This document shows positions 57,092-64,000 of a stretch of DNA of 64,000 nt, piece by piece (within the stretch, counting starts at the first letter, position 1; each line of letters starts with the position of its first letter). The notes beneath the pieces were generated by a model that was not told where the DNA came from, did not search any database, and saw nothing but the letters and a program-made list of their open reading frames with translations. The translations under genes were made by a program, and so were the position numbers. This stretch comes from Rhodotorula mucilaginosa (lineage: Eukaryota > Basidiomycota > Microbotryomycetes > Sporidiobolales > Sporidiobolaceae): NCBI GenBank assembly GCA_034406715.1, contig CP137869.1:1364001-1428000 (forward strand). The letters run 5' to 3'.

Positions 57092-59083
57092 ATGTCGCAC
57101 TCTCGGCGAAACCCCGCGCACTCTGCTCCGGCGCGGTTGAGCCGTCGCGCTTGCACCTCTTCGTCGGCGCTGTGGACCAACCCGACGGCGAGCGCTACGC
57201 TGCCCGTCTACGAGGACGTGAGCCTCGAGTGGGACCCGACCTGCGTCTCGATCACGACCGCCGACGTCGACTTGTACCTCTCGCTCGAACTCGCGAGCTC
57301 GAACGAGTGGCAGGCCGTGCACAAATGGACCAACGTCCCCTTTGCTCCGGGGAAATACGACACGCAGCTCAAGCCGACCTGGTGGAACGCGTCCACGGGC
57401 GCAGGATCAGTGCAGGCCCAGGTCCGTTTGCGCGTCCGAGCCTTTCCCGAGCGTCCTGGACCGCCCTAAGCTGACACTTCGGTCAACATTGTCACGCCGA
57501 CTGCAGTTCTCGCTCGTGCCGGCAGGACAGCCGAGCTGGAACACTCCGGCACCAGCAGGACCCGTCTTTACAGTTGCCTACAACGGATCGTGAGGCTCCG
57601 AGTTTGGGTTTGCTTATCCGGAAATTCGAGCTAACTTTGCCCACCGCGCAGCTACCCTTCGGTTACGCAATCGACCGGGACGTGGAACGCCTCGGGACCC
57701 TCGGTCGAGTCGGCAGCAGACTCGAACAAGTCCACGGGTTTGTCGGGAGGCAAGTTGGCGGCCGCCGTCGCCGTCCCCCTCGCCGTCGTCGCGCTCGCCG
57801 TCGTCGCCTATGTCGCCTGGAACCGCTTCCGGAAGCGTCCCGACCGCAAGCGCTTCAGTGCGGTCGTCGATCACCGCATGTCGATGATCTCGCAAGGGAC
57901 GTGGCAACCCCGACCTTCCATGGCCTCCCGGCCGGGCTCGTTCCACCCGGGCGCCTCATCGCAGTACTCGGCCGGCGACCGTCGCTCGTACTTTGCCGAC
58001 CCGGGCGCGAACCGCCACTCGACCTACTCGACCGCCGGCTCCTACGTCGGCGTCGGCGTACCGTCTCCGCTCCGGAACGGCGCGAGCATCCGTGCTCCGC
58101 CGCCGGCCGAGATGCGCCAGACCGGACACGGAGAGCGAGCGAGTCGAATCTCGTTCGCGGTCGATGACCACCAAGGTCGGCCTTCCTTTGCGACTCATCG
58201 ACGACCGGGCAGCGTCCAGACTCGGAGCTCGATGTACAACAGCCACGCACAGCACTCGCCGCCGCAGCACTCGCCCGAGCTGTCGAGGTCCGGATCCTCG
58301 ACGGGCAGTCTCGCGGCCCACGAAGAAAGCGAATTCTTTTCCCGCTCGAGCACGCGCGAAGAACTCGCGGGCCACGGTTCATCGTCGCGGACGTTCTCGC
58401 CGAGGCACGGTCACCAGCAATCGTTTTCGAGTACGCTCCGGAACGAGCTCGGGCAGCAGCAGCAGCACGACTCGGTCACCGCACCGAGGATCCCGTCGCA
58501 CGCTCACACGGCTTCTCACTCGTCTGCTTCACCGTCGAACCCTTCCCGACTGCGGCCGATGCTGCTCTCGCTCGACACTTCTGCGACGGCCGCCTCTGAC
58601 ACGACCACTTCGTCCATGCCGACCGCGTTTGGCTCTTCGCAGATCTTGTCGCCGGACGAGGCCCTCGCTTCCTATGCCCGCGTCACTTCGCCGATCGGTC
58701 CCGCACCGCCCGGAAGCCCGTTCGGTCCGTCGGCGGCGACTTCTTCTTCCGGGGGAGGAGGAGCCGAGCTCGTGCGCACGCCGACCGACTCGCAGGCTCG
58801 CGGAGCGGCCAAGGGCGGCTTGTCGGGCTTGATTGGCAAGTCCAAGGGGATGTTCCGAAGCTGGACGGGCGGTAGCATCGCCAGCGTGCTCCACTCGGAT
58901 CCGCAGCAACGGCGCCACGACGGCGACGCTTCGGGAGGTGGTGCCGCTTCGGCATCGAGCGACGAAGTCGTCGACGAGAAGAAGGGTGTCGGTCGGGAGG
59001 GTGCCAAGAGTCCGTTCGAGGATCCGGTCGACGGCGACGGCGAGTATCTTTATCACGAGAAGGAGGGCGGGCAGGCCCTTTAA
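57092..59083 (+). CDS. Single-pass membrane protein with conserved juxtamembrane motif
   Basis: Three exons: 57092-57421, 57507-57589 and 57652-59083 (614 aa). The ectodomain (to about 171) has several Trp, paired aromatic motifs (VHKWTNVPFAPGKYD) and NxS/T sites. One helix at about 172-194 (KLAAAVAVPLAVVALAVVAY) is followed by RFRKRPDRKR. Directly after comes FSAVVDHRMSMISQGTWQPR, a block I associate with basidiomycete single-pass proteins. The remaining tail is Ser/His/Gln/Pro-rich and disordered, with many likely phosphosites. No signal peptide is visible at the chosen ATG, so a 5' exon may be missing. The layout parallels the gene at 29382-31733, without sequence similarity outside low-complexity parts. 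Confidence 0.72.
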
Positions 59084-59327
59084 AGTGTTTCCAAGTTCTG
59101 TTTTCGTATTTCTCTCACCCTATCCTTCATGTTCTCCTTTGGTCCGATTCGATCTGCTGCAATACACAAGCTGTTCTTTATACCGGAGTCCCGCGGCTTC
59201 CGACCTAAGGTCGAGTTTTGCCACTACAGCTTCCACTTTACGGTAGCGTCGTTACAAAGAACTATACACATGGACTACATCCCGTACTTTGCCATACGGC
59301 TATCTGGAGTACGTCTCGATCCAGGCT

Positions 59328-60817
59328 TCAGGCGACAGCGGGAGCATCTGAAACGAAAACCAAGATCTGTGTCAGAATGGCGCCTGCAACGACCGCAATG
59401 AATGCGACTCACGCTCGGTGCCGCGCGACTGCGCCCAGGTCTCCGGACCCGTGCGGTTCTTGGCACGCTGCAGCTTGATCCGACGCTGGAACCACGATCC
59501 GGCCGTCTCGCCCTTCGGGAGGGCCTGCATCGCCGCATCCTGCTCGGCGTGCTTGCGGATGATTTCGGACTGGTCCGAGAGCGGTGCGAGCGGGTTGTCG
59601 TAAGCGGGGCGGATAAAATAGACGAGCGACCAGCGTTCGTCCTGGTCTTGCGGCGCCGGCGGGGGAATGACGCGATGGATCTGCGCGCCGACAGATCGAG
59701 GCTCATAAAAGGTCAGCGGCTTGTGGGTAGCAGTCCTCGCGTTGTTGCCGACTCACGTTCGACTTGAAGATGTTGCCGCTGTAAACAGCGAGGGTGTCGC
59801 CGACGTTGCAGACTGCGTGACCGGGCAGGGGGCGAATGTGTTGCCACTTGCTGCTTCCGGGCGGCAGCACCTGCAAGCCACCGCAGCCTCGTCCATGCAG
59901 CATCGAGAACGAACCAAAGTCGGTGTGGGCACTAGGATCGGAAAGCGGTCAGCGCGATGGCCGGCTGGTGATATTGCTCGGGTCAGACAAAACTCACCCG
60001 ATGGCGGCTGCCGGGTCGCCATTCTCGTCGACGCCTTCGGGTCGGTAACCCTTGTCCCCGGGCGCACTCTTCAGGATCACGCGAGACTCGGATCCGGACA
60101 GGTTGCCCTCTTTGTGCAGGGCGGCGAGCGTTCCGGCGGGCAAACCGATCCGAGGCTCGAGAACCGCCATCAGCGTTTGCAGGACGTCGTCCGAGGATCG
60201 AACAAAGCCGGTGACGGTCTGGATGTGGTCGTTGACCGTTTGTGGGTAGGTGCGCTGGCGAACTTCAGGGTATGCGAGCGCGTCGTCCTTGGCGACTGTT
60301 GCGCAAGTTCCGAGAGGAAAAAGGGTCAGTCATCGTACAATCCTCCCGAAACTTCTTTTCAAAGAAGGAACATGATATACCGTTGATGAACTGGATCGTG
60401 TCCAAGTTTCCGCGAGCGTCGACGTTGTTGCTGCCGGCCGCCTTGTAGCCCGCCGACATGCCGCTGTCGCCTGATCGCGATCCGGAAAGTCAGCCTTTCG
60501 GATCTTGCAGTTCCGAGATGCGGCAGTCTGTTAGGCACAAAGAGAGAAACCAAGTGCTCACCCTGCTCGAAGGGGAGGAGCTCCTCCTCCGGAAGCGAGA
60601 AAGTCGCGCGGCCCATGTCAAACATCGGCTCGGTCAGGTCCTCGACGCCATAGTTCTTGAGGTAGAAGAACCCGAGGTTGGTGCAAGCGTTGTAGAGCTG
60701 GTCAATCTCTTGCTCGTCTCCGGCTTTGACCTTGGCAAAGTCGACGACGAGGAGCGGATGGCATTCCAAGTCGGCGGGGAAGTCGGTTCGCGGGTACTGG
60801 ATGTCGATGGAAGGCAT
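59328..60817 (-). CDS. 2-oxoglutarate/Fe(II) dioxygenase (isopenicillin N synthase-like)
   Basis: Six exons: 60817-60562, 60470-60381, 60295-59998, 59931-59757, 59680-59413 and 59347-59328 (368 aa). An N-terminal DIOX_N-like part (MPSIDIQYPR, LGFFYLKNYGV, FEQGDSGMSAGYK) precedes the jelly-roll core. Iron ligands are HTD in GAHTDFGSFSML and the His of IHRVIPPP. RWS fits the 2-oxoglutarate-binding R-x-S. The substrate is not predictable. Relatives include fungal gibberellin- and flavonol-oxidase-like proteins. The 3' end is uncertain: a GTGAGT site at 59412 gives a short last exon ending HAPAVA, while no splicing gives a slightly longer tail ending SLQAPF. Confidence 0.85.
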
Positions 60818-61699
60818 GGCTGTGGTGCTGTAGCTTGTGGCAGGGTAGGAGAGAGCTGAAGCATGTTGTTTCTCGAGCGATTGCGGAAGTGGTTCGCGGG
60901 AAGTGGGGAAAGCGAGCGAAGTGGCAGCCGAGAGGCTGATCTTGCGTTCGGCACGAGAACTCGGCAGCGTGGAGGGAGGCAGGTGGGCGCGTGTAGATCC
61001 TGCTCACAGCCGTGCTTACGGCCTGCTTAGCTCGAGAACTCTATACTCGTAGCAGTGTCAGGTGGTCTCGGTGTATTCGGCGGACGCGTCGGCAAGGAGA
61101 AACGATGCCGCGACGAGTTTCGAGAGCACGCTGCGAGCGCACTTATGGCAAGCGCAGCCTGGGCATGTCGACAGCCTGCACTGGTCCCAGCGGCGAGGGG
61201 TGAAGATTGCCATATGCATAGCGTCTCTACTCTGGGCGTCCTGCGGCGGTCGTCTCGGGCGGAGTGGTTGGAGTAGCAAAGAGGCGATCTCGCTTATCGG
61301 AGCGAACTCGTCGGCGGGATCCCGTTGTGCACTTTTTGGCCAGGAGCACCGCCTCGCCCTCGCGAGCTCTCCAGGGAGCGCGTCATGCACGCGGACGAGG
61401 CCCCTGCGGCAGCGTGAGCGCCATCGCGAACAAGTGCGCGAGCGATCGCGACCGCAGCTTGACCGCCGCCTGCATAGCGGTGCTGGCGGACCTGACCGTC
61501 TTGGAACCGCGCTCGAACGCACAATCTGAACGGCCCAAAGCGAGAATCTGGAGCCCCGGATTGCCCGGACAGACATAGAGTTGAAAACAAAGAAGTTGAG
61601 GCTGGGAAGGCTCGGAGTGTCCGCGGGTTGACTCTCTGCGACTGCTACACACCTGCTTTTTGACCCGTCTCATAACCCCAATCTTCCAGCGTACTCAGA
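60818..61699. other. Divergent promoter region, dioxygenase and THI4
   Basis: Long frames on both strands between 61060 and 61590 have repetitive Arg/Ser-rich composition and no supported exons. This interval should hold the thiamine-responsive promoter of THI4, if there is one. Confidence 0.35.
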
Positions 61700-63646
<1,947 letters not shown>

Positions 63647-63970
63647 AGGGTTGATTCTGCCGGTCTCTGCTCCGCTTCCAGTCCTCTCGCTCTTTCCAAA
63701 TCCGAATCCAAGTCTGTCCTTTCCCGCCTTTCTTTCGTAGTTGTGCGCTCTCCTTTTCGTGACTGCAACGAGTAGCTCAACCTGCTCAAACGTTTTCGTT
63801 CGCCGTTGGGAATGTCCTTGGCGAGGAGGAGAGGAAAGCGCGGGAAAGCAGCTAGCTCTCGGTTTTGTTGGCCTTTGAGCGACGGGGTCAAGTCACAACA
63901 GCAAATACAGCGACAGCCAAAAAGCTACAGACGAGGCACGGTTGGGTAACGGGTTGCTCACAAGCGGGAC
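63647..63970. other. THI4 3' region
   Basis: THI4 3' UTR and convergent 3' side of a gene entering from the right edge. No further gene is seen. Confidence 0.4.
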
Positions 63971-64000
63971 CTAATCGCCGCCACCGCCGCGACCGCCACC
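63971..64000 (-). CDS. C-terminal end of a Gly/Arg-rich protein (partial)
   Basis: On the minus strand the window edge reads GGGRGGGGD followed by TAG at 63973-63971. This looks like the tail of an RGG-repeat RNA-binding protein, but only nine residues are visible. Confidence 0.4.
   Translation of the reverse strand, partial: GGGRGGGGD

Noticed and set aside
61058-61590. Open frames on both strands upstream of THI4
   Set aside because: Arg/Ser-rich, mirror-image composition and no splice support. More likely promoter DNA.

Overview
The window reads as nuclear DNA of a compact, intron-dense basidiomycete genome. Almost every gene is split by short introns (mostly 55-115 nt) with GTGAGT, GTGCGT or GTACGT donors, CTGAC or CTAAC branch sites and CAG or TAG acceptors. 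Coding DNA is rich in G and C. A macrofage-activating-glycoprotein-like secreted protein, tandem MYND proteins and single-pass proteins with conserved juxtamembrane motifs suggest a Pucciniomycotina (Rhodotorula/Sporobolomyces-like) yeast. That placement is inference. I built the gene models by hand from splice sites, reading-frame phase and remembered family sequences. Where exon lengths are given, they sum to whole codons.

Layout. 1-7.6 kb: a visibly less GC-rich stretch with two related uncharacterised spliced genes carrying Gln/Pro/His-rich tails, around a gene for a probable membrane protein. 8.5-14.6 kb: acireductone dioxygenase and a tandem pair of TPR-plus-J-domain co-chaperones. 14.8-19.1 kb: a 16-exon type II membrane dipeptidyl aminopeptidase. 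19.8 kb: an intron-containing tRNA-Pro. 21.3-29 kb: CKS1, NBP35 and DNM1. 29.4-38.7 kb: a Ser-rich single-pass protein, RPP0, two small novel genes, and a duplicated 3' half of RPP0 3.4 kb downstream. 37.7-44.7 kb: two MYND-finger paralogues, YAR1, PEX7 and NAD(P)HX dehydratase. 45.3-61 kb: a secreted glycoprotein with 14 exons, a mitochondrial carrier with a 12-nt microexon, VPS10, a second single-pass protein and a 2-oxoglutarate dioxygenase. 61.7-63.6 kb: THI4, with an unusually long intron that carries what looks like a TPP riboswitch.

Most genes are housekeeping and unrelated in function: cytosolic Fe-S assembly, mitochondrial fission, ribosome stalk, PTS2 import, retrograde sorting, metabolite repair, methionine salvage and thiamine synthesis. 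The most interesting signals are the THI4 intron riboswitch with a 5' splice site abutting its closing helix, the segmental RPP0 copy, the uncharacterised Gln-rich gene pair, and small spliced genes that simple ORF scanning misses.
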